A stretch of DNA of 64,000 bases, from assembly GCF_020687825.1 (NCBI RefSeq), contig NZ_JAJEWP010000003.1, forward strand, positions 62,001 through 126,000, given 5' to 3'. Source of the stretch: Fluctibacter halophilus (lineage in GTDB: Bacteria > Pseudomonadota > Gammaproteobacteria > Enterobacterales > Alteromonadaceae). Within the stretch, counting starts at the first letter, position 1. The number at the start of each line of letters is the position of its first letter. Under the pieces are notes generated by a model. That model saw only the letters and a program-made list of their open reading frames with translations. It did not search any database and had not been told where the DNA came from. This document shows positions 44,921 to 54,636 of the stretch, piece by piece. The position numbers and the translations under genes were made by a program.

Positions 44921-46418
44921 GCTGACGAAAAATTGTGTCCAGAGCCCGATAGCTCAATGCTTCTGCAAGGTGAACCCGCTGTATGGTTGTTGTGCCGGCC
45001 AAATCTGCAATCGTGCGGGCTACCCGCAATACGCGATGGTGGCTGCGCATTGAAAGCCCCAATTGCTCGATAGCGGTGTGCAAAAATTCTTGTTCATCAT
45101 CGCCCAGGGCACAAAACTCGGTTAGCTGCGGTGGCGTCAGCCGGGCATTGCTGCAGCCGCTGCGGGCTTGTTGACGGTTATGGGCAGCAGCCACCCGTTT
45201 ACGTACCGCATCGCTACAGTCGTCTGCAGGTTGCTTGACTTGTCGTCGTTCATTGGCAGGTACCAAGGGTACATCGACCTGCAGGTCAAAACGATCCAGC
45301 AGTGGACCGGATAAACGCTGCAGGTAGCGCAACACCTGATCGGTCGTACTGCGTCCATCGTTCAACGCGCCGGTCGGGCTGGGGTTCATTGCGCCCACCA
45401 GTTGAAAGCGGGCCGGAAAACACACTTTGTATTTGGCCCGTGCAATATGAATTTCACCATTTTCCAACGGTTCGCGCAGCCCATCCAGCACAGAGCGGGC
45501 AAACTCGGGTAATTCGTCGAGGAACAGAATGCCGTTGTGAGCCAAGGAGACTTCGCCGGGTCGTGGTAGGTTGCCACCGCCCAGCAACGCAGCGGCAGAA
45601 CTGCTGTGGTGCGGTTGACGGAAGGGGCGGGTTCGCCAGTTGGGCTCGTCGGTGTTGCTGCACAACGATTGCAGCATGTGGTGCTCAAGGGCCTGGCTCT
45701 CATCCATCGGCGGTAACAGCGCAGGCAGGCGCTTGGCCAGCAAGGTCTTGCCGGTGCCCGGGGGGCCGACCAACAGAATGTTGTGGCTCCCGGCAGCAGC
45801 GATTTCCAATGCCCGCTTGGCATGGGCCTGTCCAATGACATCGTTAAGATCCGTGTTTTGTTGCGGCGCAACCGGTGAGTGGACGGGTTGGACACCGGGC
45901 AAAGGCGTACCGCGCTCGAGGGACAGAAATGCCTGTTGCAAGTCCGTTGCGACGCCAATGTCTTGTGTATCGACAAGCGCTGCCTGGGTCTGATTGTCCG
46001 GTGGGATAATACACCGGTGTTTGGCCTTTCGGGCTTGATACAACATGGCCAGCAGGCCGGCGACGGCGCGCACCTGTCCGTTTAATCCCAACTCGCCGAA
46101 TACTTCCAGCGACGGCCAATGGCGTGTGTCTAGCTGATAATGGGCGGCCAATATCGCCAGCGCAATGGCCAGGTCCATGTGACCGCCGTCTTTGGGCAGG
46201 TCGGCGGGCGCCAGATTGATGGTGATACGGCGGGCCGGAAACTCAAAGCCACTGTTGATGATGGCACTGCGCACCCGTTCACGGGATTCCCTGATGGCGG
46301 TGTCACCGAGCCCGACCAGTTGAAAGCTGGGTAATCCCGGAGACAGGTGGGCTTCAATGCTGATCAGCGGCGCTGACAGGCCCAGGGTGGTTCGGGAATG
46401 CAATACGGCCATTGCCAT
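44883..46418 (-). CDS. comM: ComM/YifB-family AAA+ ATPase (Mg-chelatase-like)
   Basis: This 511-residue protein has an N-terminal Lon-like fold (about 20-140; FQLVGLGDTAIRESRERVRSAI), an AAA+ core with Walker A LLVGPPGTGKTLLAKRL (about 215) and Walker B ILFLDELPEF, and a C-terminal Mg-chelatase domain. The loop MNPSPTGALND lacks the zinc cysteines, as in other gammaproteobacterial ComM. ComM is a hexameric helicase promoting branch migration in natural transformation. It sits beside ilvY/ilvC and overlaps ilvY by 38 bases. Confidence 0.94.
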   Translation of the reverse strand: MAMAVLHSRTTLGLSAPLISIEAHLSPGLPSFQLVGLGDTAIRESRERVRSAIINSGFEFPARRITINLAPADLPKDGGHMDLAIALAILAAHYQLDTRHWPSLEVFGELGLNGQVRAVAGLLAMLYQARKAKHRCIIPPDNQTQAALVDTQDIGVATDLQQAFLSLERGTPLPGVQPVHSPVAPQQNTDLNDVIGQAHAKRALEIAAAGSHNILLVGPPGTGKTLLAKRLPALLPPMDESQALEHHMLQSLCSNTDEPNWRTRPFRQPHHSSSAAALLGGGNLPRPGEVSLAHNGILFLDELPEFARSVLDGLREPLENGEIHIARAKYKVCFPARFQLVGAMNPSPTGALNDGRSTTDQVLRYLQRLSGPLLDRFDLQVDVPLVPANERRQVKQPADDCSDAVRKRVAAAHNRQQARSGCSNARLTPPQLTEFCALGDDEQEFLHTAIEQLGLSMRSHHRVLRVARTIADLAGTTTIQRVHLAEALSYRALDTIFRQLNPATAMPARPR

Positions 46419-46477
46419 ACCACGGATCCTTGTGGTGGATTGTCTTGATCCAGAGTGTAGCGCAGCGTCTGGCCGAC

Positions 46478-47101
46478 CTAGTCGAGTTTTGTGCCAGCTT
46501 CAAAGACCGGCAAGTGCCAATGCCACTTCATGGCCGCGAGGCGAGCAAACAGGGTGGTCAGCATGGCCATGACCATGGCGGTGTAGGCCGGCGCGTTGAA
46601 AGCATCACAAAGCAGATAGACAATGCCCCCGGCAATGCAGGTTGTGGCATACAATTCACCTTTTAACACCACCGGGATCTCGCGGCACATGACATCTCTG
46701 ATCAAGCCGCCAAACACCCCGGTCATGGTGCCCAGGGCAATCGCGACCAACGGAGAAGCGCCATAAGTCAACGCTTTTTGCAGACCCATGACATTGAAGA
46801 ACGCCAGACCAAAGGCGTCTGCCACCAACAGGTAGCGCAATGGAAAGCGCTGGCTTACCCGCAACCACACGATGGTGATCAGCGCCGCTGCCAGAATGGC
46901 GTAGAAAAAGCTGGGATCTTTGACCCAGAATACCGGTAAATCCAGGATCATATCCCGCAAGGTTCCCCCACCGATGGCGGTGACGGCGGCAAGTACAACC
47001 ACACCAAAACCGTCCATGTGCTTCTTGTACGCCATCAGTGTGCCTGACATGGCAAACACGGCCACCCCGGCCAAATCAATCCAATGAAACCAGGTTGTCA
47101 T
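46478..47101 (-). CDS. TRIC-family (UPF0126, YicG-like) membrane protein
   Basis: This 207-residue protein has seven membrane helices in two repeats, each with the glycine-rich signature: AVTAIGGGTLRDMILDLP (about 39-56) and GTMTGVFGGLIRDVMCREIP (about 124-143). Prokaryotic TRIC proteins form trimeric cation channels; the E. coli homologues YicG and YadS are linked to glycine and amino-acid uptake. It is transcribed toward comM, 59 bases away. The exact substrate is unknown. Confidence 0.9.
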   Translation of the reverse strand: MTTWFHWIDLAGVAVFAMSGTLMAYKKHMDGFGVVVLAAVTAIGGGTLRDMILDLPVFWVKDPSFFYAILAAALITIVWLRVSQRFPLRYLLVADAFGLAFFNVMGLQKALTYGASPLVAIALGTMTGVFGGLIRDVMCREIPVVLKGELYATTCIAGGIVYLLCDAFNAPAYTAMVMAMLTTLFARLAAMKWHWHLPVFEAGTKLD

Positions 47102-47258
47102 GGCGTTATCCCCTTGCAGTTGTGCTCGCCATCATATCGGCTGTCAGGCGCCAAGTGAATCGTCGTTTTTGCATCAATGATGCGCAAAGCTGCTTGATCC
47201 ACGCCATTCATTCATGGTAACTGTATAAACAGTGACGATATACGAGGCTTTGGCCCAA
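47102..47258 (+). promoter_or_regulatory. Upstream region of the ilvEDA operon
   Basis: This region holds the divergent promoters of the TRIC gene and the ilv operon. A GCATCA-A-TGATGC palindrome lies at 47171-47183. TATAAA (47224-47229) and TATACG (47239-47244) are possible -10 elements, but neither has a good -35. Confidence 0.4.
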
Positions 47259-47330
47259 ATGACCTATTCCAAGTGCGGTAATGTGATCGACATTATTGTG
47301 AACGTAGTGGTGGTAACGCTGCGGGGGTAG
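47259..47330 (+). CDS. ilvL: ilv operon leader peptide
   Basis: This 23-residue open frame reads MTYSKCGNVIDIIVNVVVV and ends TLRG. Ten residues are branched-chain (six Val, three Ile, one Leu), with four consecutive Val codons at 16-19. GAGG stands 11 bases before the ATG. It is followed 25 bases later by an 11-bp terminator hairpin, and its last codons can pair with the first arm of that terminator. This is the arrangement of ribosome-mediated attenuation of ilv operons. Confidence 0.92.
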   Translation: MTYSKCGNVIDIIVNVVVVTLRG

Positions 47331-47385
47331 GTTGTGGCTGAAGGCCGGATACCTGAACCCCCGCTTGTGTAAGCGGGGGTTTTTT
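47318..47385 (+). promoter_or_regulatory. ilv attenuator: competing antiterminator and terminator
   Basis: The terminator is a perfect 11-bp stem (47356-47366 with 47371-47381) with loop GTGT and a T tract to 47385. The antiterminator arm GCGGGGGT at 47321-47328, over the last leader codons and stop, complements ACCCCCGC at 47357-47364. A ribosome stalled at the Ile12-Val16 codons leaves the arm free; one that reaches the stop covers it, and the terminator forms. It controls ilvEDA by charged tRNA levels. Confidence 0.9.
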
Positions 47386-47427
47386 CGTTTTGGGGCGCTG
47401 AAAACTGATGTGACCAGCCGTCTCAGC

Positions 47428-47460
47428 TGCAAATGCGGATACAGTACCCGGGCATTTGCA
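47428..47460 (+). repeat. 9-bp inverted repeat in the ilvE leader
   Basis: TGCAAATGC (47428-47436) and GCATTTGCA (47452-47460) form a perfect dyad around 15 bases, between the attenuator and ilvE. It may be an operator for an internal promoter or an mRNA hairpin. Confidence 0.7.
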
Positions 47461-47523
47461 TGTATGATCCAAGGGTTAATATTTTTACAGACTCTGTGCC
47501 CCAGGCAAGAATAAGGAAAAACA

Positions 47524-48462
47524 ATGGCGAAAAAACCTGCAGAACTCATCTGGTTTAATGGTGAAATCATTCCATGGGAAAAAGCGACAGTGCATGTCAT
47601 GACCCATGCTATCCACTACGGCTCATCGGTATTCGAAGGGATCCGTGCTTACAACACGCCGGATCAAGGCACCTGTGTGTTCCGTTTACAGGAACATAAC
47701 CGTCGTTTGTTCGACTCGGCCAAAATCTACCGCATGACCATCCCCTACACCCTGGATCAGATCAATCAGGCCACCATGGACATTATCCGTGCCAATAACC
47801 TGAAATCCGCTTACATCCGACCCATCGCCTACTACGGTGACATCGGCATGGGCTTGCAAGTGCCTTTCGGTCAGGAAACCGAAGTCAGCATCGCGGCCTT
47901 CGAGTGGGGTGCTTATCTGGGTGAAGAAGCCCTGAAAAACGGCGTTGATGCGGGTATTTCGAGCTGGAACCGACTGGCCGCGAACACCATGCCTACCGGT
48001 GCAAAAGCCGGTGGTAACTATCTGTCTTCACAGCTGATTTCGATGGAAGCCCGTCGTCACGGCTACGGTGAAGGTATTGCGCTGGACCGCAATGGTTATG
48101 TGTCCGAAGGGGCCGGTGAAAACATTTTCGTGATCCGCAATAACGTGGTCACGACCACGCCAAAAACTGCCGCCATTTTGCCGGGCATCACCCGCGACAC
48201 GGTGATCACCTTGCTCAAAGAAATGGGCTATGAAGTACGTGAAGAAAACATTCCACGGGAATCCATGTACGTGGCTGACGAAATCCTGATGTGCGGTACC
48301 GCCGCTGAAGTGACGCCGGTACGCAGTGTGGACGGTATTCAGGTCGGCAACGGCGGACGTGGCCCGATCACCGCGCAGGTACAAGACATGTTCTTCGGCC
48401 TGTTTAACGGTAAAACACCGGACAAGTGGGGGTGGTTAACCCCCGTATATGATAAATCGTAA
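47524..48462 (+). CDS. ilvE: Branched-chain amino acid aminotransferase
   Basis: This 312-residue PLP enzyme makes Val, Ile and Leu from their keto acids with glutamate. The start KKPAELIWFNGEIIPWEKA matches the family, as do THAIHYGSSVFEGIRAYNT, the lysine region GAKAGGNYLSSQLISMEA and the EGAGENIFVI block. AAGGAAA precedes the ATG. It is the first structural gene after the attenuator; ilvD follows after 17 bases. Confidence 0.96.
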   Translation: MAKKPAELIWFNGEIIPWEKATVHVMTHAIHYGSSVFEGIRAYNTPDQGTCVFRLQEHNRRLFDSAKIYRMTIPYTLDQINQATMDIIRANNLKSAYIRPIAYYGDIGMGLQVPFGQETEVSIAAFEWGAYLGEEALKNGVDAGISSWNRLAANTMPTGAKAGGNYLSSQLISMEARRHGYGEGIALDRNGYVSEGAGENIFVIRNNVVTTTPKTAAILPGITRDTVITLLKEMGYEVREENIPRESMYVADEILMCGTAAEVTPVRSVDGIQVGNGGRGPITAQVQDMFFGLFNGKTPDKWGWLTPVYDKS

Positions 48463-48479
48463 ACTAGAAGGGTAACACC

Positions 48480-50327
48480 ATGCCAAAACTCCGCTCGGCC
48501 ACCACAACGCAAGGCCGTAACATGGCCGGTGCTCGCGCTTTATGGCGCGCCACCGGAATGACAGATAAGGACTTCGGCAAACCAATCATCGCGATTGCCA
48601 ATTCCTTTACCCAGTTTGTTCCTGGCCATGTACACCTCAAAGACATGGGACAATTGGTGGCGGGCAGTATTGAAGCTGCGGGCGGAGTGGCAAAAGAGTT
48701 TAATACCATTGCCGTGGATGACGGTATCGCCATGGGTCACCATGGCATGCTGTACAGCTTGCCTTCCCGGGAGATCATCGCCGACTCGGTGGAGTACATG
48801 GTCAATGCCCATTGTGCCGATGCTTTGGTGTGTATTTCCAACTGCGACAAGATCACCCCCGGCATGCTGATGGCAGCGATGCGCCTGAATATCCCGGTTA
48901 TTTTCGTGTCCGGCGGACCGATGGAAGCGGGCAAGACCAAGCTGTCAAAAGACATCATCAAACTGGATCTGGTGGATGCCATGGTTGCTGCAGCCGATCC
49001 CAAGGTGTCTGACGCAGACAGTGAGGAAATTGAGCGTTCGGCCTGCCCGACCTGCGGTTCGTGTAGCGGTATGTTTACCGCCAACTCAATGAACTGTCTG
49101 ACCGAGGCTCTGGGATTGTCCCTGCCCGGCAATGGCTCGTTGTTGGCCACCCATGCTGACCGTGAACAGTTGTTTTTGCAGGCGGGCCGGGAAATCGTCA
49201 ATTTGTGTCAACGCTACTACGCCAATGATGACGAAAGTGCGTTGCCACGCAACATAGCCACCTTCGCGGCGTTTGAAAATGCCATGTGTCTGGACATTGC
49301 CATGGGCGGCTCGACCAATACCATTTTGCACCTGCTGGCCGCTGCAATGGAAGGTGACGTGCCGTTTACCATGGCCGATATCGACCGCTTGTCCCGCAAT
49401 GTGCCTCATTTGTGCAAAGTGGCTCCTGCCACCCAGCAATATCACATGGAAGATGTCCATCGCGCCGGTGGTGTGATGGGGATCCTGGCAGAGCTTAAGC
49501 GTGCAGGTTTATTGAATAACGACTCTGGTCATGTGCTCGGAGGCACCATTGCGGATGTTATCGACCGCTACGACATTGCCAACAACCCAAACGAGCAGAC
49601 ATTGTCTTTTTATCGGGCCGGTCCTGCGGGTATCCGCACCACCAAAGCCTTCAGCCAGGATTGCCGCTACGATGAAGCCGACACAGACCGCCAGGGAGGA
49701 TGCATTCGCAGTGTCGAGAATGCCTTCAGTCAGGAAGGGGGGCTTGCTGTATTGTTCGGCAATATCGCCGAGAATGGTTGTATTGTAAAAACCGCCGGGG
49801 TGGACGAATCCATCCATGTCTTCAGCGGCCCTGCGCGCATTTATGAGAGTCAGGACGATGCTGTCAACGGCATTCTCAACGACGAGGTGCAGGCCGGTGA
49901 AGTGGTGATCATTCGCTACGAAGGTCCCAAAGGCGGGCCTGGCATGCAGGAAATGCTCTACCCCACGTCTTACCTCAAATCCAAAGGATTGGGTAAAGCC
50001 TGTGCTTTGGTGACCGATGGCCGTTTCTCCGGTGGCACGTCAGGTTTATCGATAGGCCACTGTTCCCCTGAAGCCGCCAGCGGCGGTGCTATCGCGCTGG
50101 TGGAAAACGGCGATACCATCGCGATTGATATTCCTAACCGGCGTATCAATTTGATGATCAGTGACGAGCAATTGTCTGCCCGACGCGAGGCCATGGAGCA
50201 ACGGGACAAGCCCTGGCAGCCCCTGAATCGTGACCGCCAGGTGTCTCTGGCGTTAAAAACCTTTGCTATGCTGGCCACCAGTGCCGACAAAGGGGCCGTG
50301 CGTGACCCGTCCAAGCTGGAGGGGTAA
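48480..50327 (+). CDS. ilvD: Dihydroxy-acid dehydratase
   Basis: This 615-residue Fe-S dehydratase makes the keto acids of Val and Ile. Iron-sulfur ligand cysteines appear in [13 protein letters not shown] and [21 protein letters not shown], and the C-terminal [29 protein letters not shown] signature is intact. The length equals E. coli IlvD (616). It is in the ilvEDA operon: 17 bases from ilvE and 3 bases before ilvA. Confidence 0.97.
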   Translation: MPKLRSATTTQGRNMAGARALWRATGMTDKDFGKPIIAIANSFTQFVPGHVHLKDMGQLVAGSIEAAGGVAKEFNTIAVDDGIAMGHHGMLYSLPSREIIADSVEYMVNAHCADALVCISNCDKITPGMLMAAMRLNIPVIFVSGGPMEAGKTKLSKDIIKLDLVDAMVAAADPKVSDADSEEIERSACPTCGSCSGMFTANSMNCLTEALGLSLPGNGSLLATHADREQLFLQAGREIVNLCQRYYANDDESALPRNIATFAAFENAMCLDIAMGGSTNTILHLLAAAMEGDVPFTMADIDRLSRNVPHLCKVAPATQQYHMEDVHRAGGVMGILAELKRAGLLNNDSGHVLGGTIADVIDRYDIANNPNEQTLSFYRAGPAGIRTTKAFSQDCRYDEADTDRQGGCIRSVENAFSQEGGLAVLFGNIAENGCIVKTAGVDESIHVFSGPARIYESQDDAVNGILNDEVQAGEVVIIRYEGPKGGPGMQEMLYPTSYLKSKGLGKACALVTDGRFSGGTSGLSIGHCSPEAASGGAIALVENGDTIAIDIPNRRINLMISDEQLSARREAMEQRDKPWQPLNRDRQVSLALKTFAMLATSADKGAVRDPSKLEG

Positions 50328-50330
50328 AGG

Positions 50331-51869
50331 GTGATTGAAGCACACGAGTACCTGAAAAAGATCCTGTTGGCGCCGGTCTACGACGTGGCGGTCAACAGCG
50401 AGCTGGAACACCTGGACAAATTGTCTGCCTCTCTGGGCAATGATATCTGGCTTAAGCGAGAGGATCAGCAGCCGGTCAAGTCCTTCAAGTTGCGCGGGGC
50501 GTACAACCGCCTATGCCACTTGTCGGCACAGCAACTGGCACGCGGCGTGGTGGCTGCATCAGCAGGAAACCATGCCCAGGGCGTGGCATATTCGGCCCGT
50601 ATCAAAGAGATCCGCGCCACCATTGTGATGCCGGAAACCACCCCTGATATCAAAGTGGATGCCGTACGCACCTTCGGTGGTGAGTGGGTCAATGTGGTGC
50701 TGCATGGCACCAGTTTTGATGCCGCCAGCGAAGAAGCGAAGCGGCTGTCCCGGGATGAGGGCTATACCCTGATCCCACCATTCGATGATCCCGATGTGAT
50801 TGCCGGACAAGGCACCATTGGTCGGGAAATCCTTGAACAGCACCCTGATCTGGACATTCTGTTTATTGCCGTCGGTGGCGGCGGGCTTGCGGCCGGGATC
50901 AGTGTGTATCTGAAGCAACTGCGCCCGGACCTGACCATTGTTGCGGTGGAAGCCGAAGATTCCGCCTGCTTACAAGCTGCACTGGAAGCGGGTGAGCCGG
51001 TACCCCTACAGTCGGTGGGCATTTTCGCCGACGGCGTGGCGGTAAAAACCATTGGCTCGGAAACGTTCCGGTTGTGTCAGCAATACGTCGATGACGTGAT
51101 CACCGTGTCCAGTGATGAAATCTGCGCGGCAATCAAAGACATCTTTGACGACACCCGGGTAATTGCAGAGCCAGCCGGCGCACTGTCGGTGGCTGGGATA
51201 CGCAAGTATGTGCAGCAACACCAGGTGTCAGGCAAGCGGCTGGCCGGTATTTTGTGCGGTGCCAACATCAACTTCCACACCTTGCGCTACGTGTCGGAGC
51301 GCTGTGAACTGGGCGAGCAGAAAGAAGCGGTGATTGCGGTGCGTATTCCGGAACGTCCGGGTGCTTTTAAGCAGTTTTGTGAGTTGATTGGCGGGCGTAT
51401 CATTACCGAGTTTAATTACCGCTATGCCAGTGACGCCGAAGCGCACATTTTTGTTGGCTTCAAGTTGCGTCAGGGACGAGAAGAGTTGCTGGCGTTGACC
51501 GACGAACTGCAGCAACAAGGGTATGACTGGTTTGATTTATCCGACAATGAACTGGCCAAGTTGCACGTGCGTTATATGGTCGGGGGGCGTCCGCCGGCGT
51601 TATTGGACGAGCATGTGTTCAGCTTTGCGTTTCCGGAACACCCCGGTGCGTTGATGAAGTTTCTCGACACCCTGGGTGAACGGTGGAACATCACGCTGTT
51701 CCACTACCGTAATCACGGTGCAGCAGAAGGGCTGGTGTTAGCGGGTTTCAGTATTCCTGAAGGGGCCAGAGAGGCGTTTGATCAACACCTTGAAGCACTT
51801 GGTTACCTTGCCCAGGAACAAACCGATAATCCGGCTTACCAGTTCTTTTTATCCAATCACAAGCGCTGA
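50331..51869 (+). CDS. ilvA: Threonine deaminase, biosynthetic
   Basis: This 512-residue PLP enzyme converts threonine to 2-oxobutanoate, the entry to isoleucine. The PLP lysine is in REDQQPVKSFKLRGAYNR (about 62), the glycine loop is AVGGGGLAAGISVYLK, and two ACT-like regulatory domains lie at about 340-512 (VRIPERPGAFKQFCELIGG; FPEHPGALMKFLDTLG), so it is the isoleucine-inhibited form. GTG 50331 has GGAGGGG upstream. The operon lacks ilvGM. Confidence 0.96.
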   Translation: MIEAHEYLKKILLAPVYDVAVNSELEHLDKLSASLGNDIWLKREDQQPVKSFKLRGAYNRLCHLSAQQLARGVVAASAGNHAQGVAYSARIKEIRATIVMPETTPDIKVDAVRTFGGEWVNVVLHGTSFDAASEEAKRLSRDEGYTLIPPFDDPDVIAGQGTIGREILEQHPDLDILFIAVGGGGLAAGISVYLKQLRPDLTIVAVEAEDSACLQAALEAGEPVPLQSVGIFADGVAVKTIGSETFRLCQQYVDDVITVSSDEICAAIKDIFDDTRVIAEPAGALSVAGIRKYVQQHQVSGKRLAGILCGANINFHTLRYVSERCELGEQKEAVIAVRIPERPGAFKQFCELIGGRIITEFNYRYASDAEAHIFVGFKLRQGREELLALTDELQQQGYDWFDLSDNELAKLHVRYMVGGRPPALLDEHVFSFAFPEHPGALMKFLDTLGERWNITLFHYRNHGAAEGLVLAGFSIPEGAREAFDQHLEALGYLAQEQTDNPAYQFFLSNHKR

Positions 51870-51872
51870 TGG

Positions 51873-51893
51873 GGCGCAGCTTAACGCTGCGCC
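51873..51893. terminator. Hairpin between convergent ilvA and plsB
   Basis: GGCGCAGC-TTAAC-GCTGCGCC is a perfect 8-bp stem lying just after the ilvA stop, with the plsB stop codon in its loop. There is no T tract on either side, so termination strength is uncertain. Confidence 0.5.
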
Positions 51894-54334
51894 ATGCCAC
51901 TCAAGTGTTCCAGCCGCTGGCCAATTTCCGGCGCAATCAAGGCGACTACCTGGTGACGCAATGCTTCACTGGCGTCACTGAACTGCAACTGGCCATCATC
52001 ACTGCTGTCGATAATGTCGTTTTCCCGCAGGGCATTGATAAAGGTGGCCAGAACATTCTTGTCGAAAAACTCTGGCGAGCTGATGCCATGCAATGAGGAT
52101 AGGCGCTCGGCATACAGCTGGCTCTGCTTCTCGAGTGCGTTTCGGCTCATGGTTTGTTCTTTGGCCAGCAGGCTCAACACAACCGCATAGCGATGCAATG
52201 TTTCCTGGATGGCGCGGTGTAGCAGCCACACCGAATAGAAGGATTGGGAGGCGGCTTCAATCGCCATGATCTTGCGACCTTGCTGGCGTAACAGGCCCTG
52301 CTCTTTCATTTGATCGATCAGGGTTTCTGCATAGCTGATCGCCTGTTCATCGGTCATGTGAAGGAACCATTCGCGCTTGAGCAACGGGTAAAGCAATCGT
52401 ACATGGTCGAGGATTTTGGTCTTCTCCATGCCATTGTGGGCAATCACGCAGGCACTGATCAGGCCTGGCAAGGCGAACAGATGCAGAATGTTGTTGCGAT
52501 AGTAGGTCAACGGCACGGCGGTGCTGCGGTCCAATGAAATGATCGGACCAAAACTGTCTTCAGACACCGTCAGCTTGTTCAGCTTCAGGGTGTTGGCCAC
52601 AATCTCGGCGCCACTTTGCTCCGGCAGGCTAACCAGCTTGTGGTAAGGCGCTGCCCGCAGCAGGGCCAGGTAGTCATCCAGGGCTTGCTCCAGTTCGCGC
52701 AACGACATGGCGCGCTGCTTGGCCGACAGCAGACACAAGGCACACAACGACATACCGCTGATGGCGGCAGTCTGGTTGATGCGGGTCATCACATCATTGG
52801 CCAACTGATTGACTGTTGGGGTCAGCCAACTGGGCTTTTTGTCGCTGTCTTTTTCTACCGTATCTCGCCAGTTCGGCACCTGCTTATCGAGGAAGTTGCT
52901 GACCTGGATAGGTTCGCCGAAATTGAGAAAGCCGGTGCCATAGTTTTTCAGTTTGCGCACCACCGAAAACAGTTTGAACACCGATTCTTTTTCTTTGCTG
53001 CTGCCTTTGAGTTCTTTCAGGTAGCTGGCCACTTCCATGACATGCTCATAGCCGATGTACACCGGTACGATGCTGACCGGGCGGTTAACCCCTTTCGCTA
53101 CCGCTTGCACGGTCATCGCCAGCATACCGGTTTTGGGCGGCAGCAGACGGCCGGTACGGCTGCGACCGCCTTCGGCGTAATACTTCACCGAATAGCCTTT
53201 GTTGAACAGCAATTCGAGGTATTCGCGGAACACCGCGGTGTAAAGCTTGTTGCCGGCGAAGCTGCGGCGCAGGAAAAACGCACCGCCGCGGCGGAAGATG
53301 CCACCCACCGGCCAGAAATTCAGGTTGATGCCCGCGGCAATGTGCGGCGTCACCAAGCCTTCGTGATAGATGACGTAGGTCAGCAGCAGATAATCCATGT
53401 GGCTACGGTGACAGGGCACGTAAACAATCTCGTGGCCGTTCTGGGCCAACTGACGAACACGCTCTGCGTGGCGTACTTCGATGCCGTTGTATATCTTGTT
53501 CCAGATCCGGGTCAGAATGCGATCACCGATTCGGATCAGGCCTTCACGGTAGTCGGCGGCAATCTCATCTATGTATTCCCGGGCCATCTGGCGGGCTTTG
53601 TCCGGACCGTGCTTTTTGCTTTTCGCTTGTTCGGCAATGGCCCGTTTCACGCTCTCGGAACCAAGAATGGCGTAGTACAGCTCCGAGCGTTCCAGCAATG
53701 TTGGCCCTGTTATTGTCTGGCGCTTGCGGTGAAAGTGAGTGCCTGCCAACCGTTTCAGTTTGTGGGCAATTTCCTGGTCGCTGCCCTGCAGGTTGCTCAT
53801 CGCGCGGCTGGACACTGCCTTGCTGTAACAGACGAAATTATCGCGGCCTAAAAACAGCACGATAAAGAATTTACGCAACCAACTGGGCGATGCCACGTCG
53901 GCCAGCAATTCCGACCAGCCGGACGACGTTTTGCCAGGCGCACGGCCCCAGAAAATCGACACCGGAACGATCTGAATATCGATATCGGGGTTCTGACGGT
54001 GCAGGTGGAACAGGCGCTCAACCTGTTCGGTAATGTCTGTTTCTCCCTGGCGGCGACGAAACACTTTTTGCGGCTGCTGCAGAAACAGACAGGCAGGCAA
54101 GGCTTCACCGCCCACCGACATCGTACCCAGCGGCGTGGGTAACCCCAGCGACGTGGCTGACATCTTCAGCGCCAACTGGTCAGTCACCGAGTGGGTGCGC
54201 AACAGATAAATGATCGGTTTGTTACTATCGATCCCCAATTCTTTGGACAGGTCGGCGGGAATGCTGTTTGCTTTTACCAACCATTGTACGGGGAATTTGA
54301 TCAAAGCCAGCAGCAAATTGTGCAGCCATGCCAT
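51881..54334 (-). CDS. plsB: Glycerol-3-phosphate 1-O-acyltransferase
   Basis: This 817-residue inner-membrane enzyme starts phospholipid synthesis by acylating sn-glycerol 3-phosphate. The acyltransferase blocks are VYVPCHRSHMDYLLLTYV (HX4D, about 305), GGIFRRGGAFFLRRSF, YAEGGRSRTGRLLPPKTGML and IVPVYIGYEHVMEV. I choose ATG 54334 (MAWLHNLLLALIKFPV) with AGAGG upstream rather than TTG 54358. It is divergent from lexA, as in E. coli. A 411-codon frame on the opposite strand is only a shadow. Confidence 0.96.
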   Translation of the reverse strand: MAWLHNLLLALIKFPVQWLVKANSIPADLSKELGIDSNKPIIYLLRTHSVTDQLALKMSATSLGLPTPLGTMSVGGEALPACLFLQQPQKVFRRRQGETDITEQVERLFHLHRQNPDIDIQIVPVSIFWGRAPGKTSSGWSELLADVASPSWLRKFFIVLFLGRDNFVCYSKAVSSRAMSNLQGSDQEIAHKLKRLAGTHFHRKRQTITGPTLLERSELYYAILGSESVKRAIAEQAKSKKHGPDKARQMAREYIDEIAADYREGLIRIGDRILTRIWNKIYNGIEVRHAERVRQLAQNGHEIVYVPCHRSHMDYLLLTYVIYHEGLVTPHIAAGINLNFWPVGGIFRRGGAFFLRRSFAGNKLYTAVFREYLELLFNKGYSVKYYAEGGRSRTGRLLPPKTGMLAMTVQAVAKGVNRPVSIVPVYIGYEHVMEVASYLKELKGSSKEKESVFKLFSVVRKLKNYGTGFLNFGEPIQVSNFLDKQVPNWRDTVEKDSDKKPSWLTPTVNQLANDVMTRINQTAAISGMSLCALCLLSAKQRAMSLRELEQALDDYLALLRAAPYHKLVSLPEQSGAEIVANTLKLNKLTVSEDSFGPIISLDRSTAVPLTYYRNNILHLFALPGLISACVIAHNGMEKTKILDHVRLLYPLLKREWFLHMTDEQAISYAETLIDQMKEQGLLRQQGRKIMAIEAASQSFYSVWLLHRAIQETLHRYAVVLSLLAKEQTMSRNALEKQSQLYAERLSSLHGISSPEFFDKNVLATFINALRENDIIDSSDDGQLQFSDASEALRHQVVALIAPEIGQRLEHLSGMAQR

Positions 54335-54615
54335 ACCGGGTATACCTCTGAAACTCAAAACCCGCGAAGCATAGCATTTTCATCGGTGTTTTTCTTTTAC
54401 TATCGTGTTTCCTGTTGTTTCGATGACATCAACGTTCGGTTGGTCAATGAAACCACTACCTCATCGTCGTCTTAGCTTGCGGTGAGACGATCAGGAACGT
54501 GCTGCTATCGCTGAAAAGCCTTGTTGGACAAAATCTTATGTGTGAGTCACCGATTGTGAAGATTGTTGGCTATCGGCGTGTTGCAAATCGTATATAAGGT
54601 TTGCACTGAGGCAAT

Positions 54616-54635
54616 AACTGTATATACTGCCAGTA
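54616..54635 (+). promoter_or_regulatory. SOS box 1 of lexA
   Basis: CTG-N10-CAG with an AT-rich alternating centre (core 54618-54633). It is centred 21 bases from the second box, the arrangement of E. coli lexA, and overlaps the likely promoter. Confidence 0.88.
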
Positions 54636-54636
54636 A

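Noticed and set aside
47219-47234. LexA-like palindrome CTG-TATAAA-CAG before the ilv leader
   Set aside because: The spacing between CTG and CAG is 6, not the 10 bases that LexA of gammaproteobacteria needs.
52616-53851. Long plus-strand open frame of 411 codons
   Set aside because: It lies wholly antisense to plsB, whose sequence is strongly conserved. The translated protein is rich in Gln, His and Arg without family features, as expected of a shadow frame.
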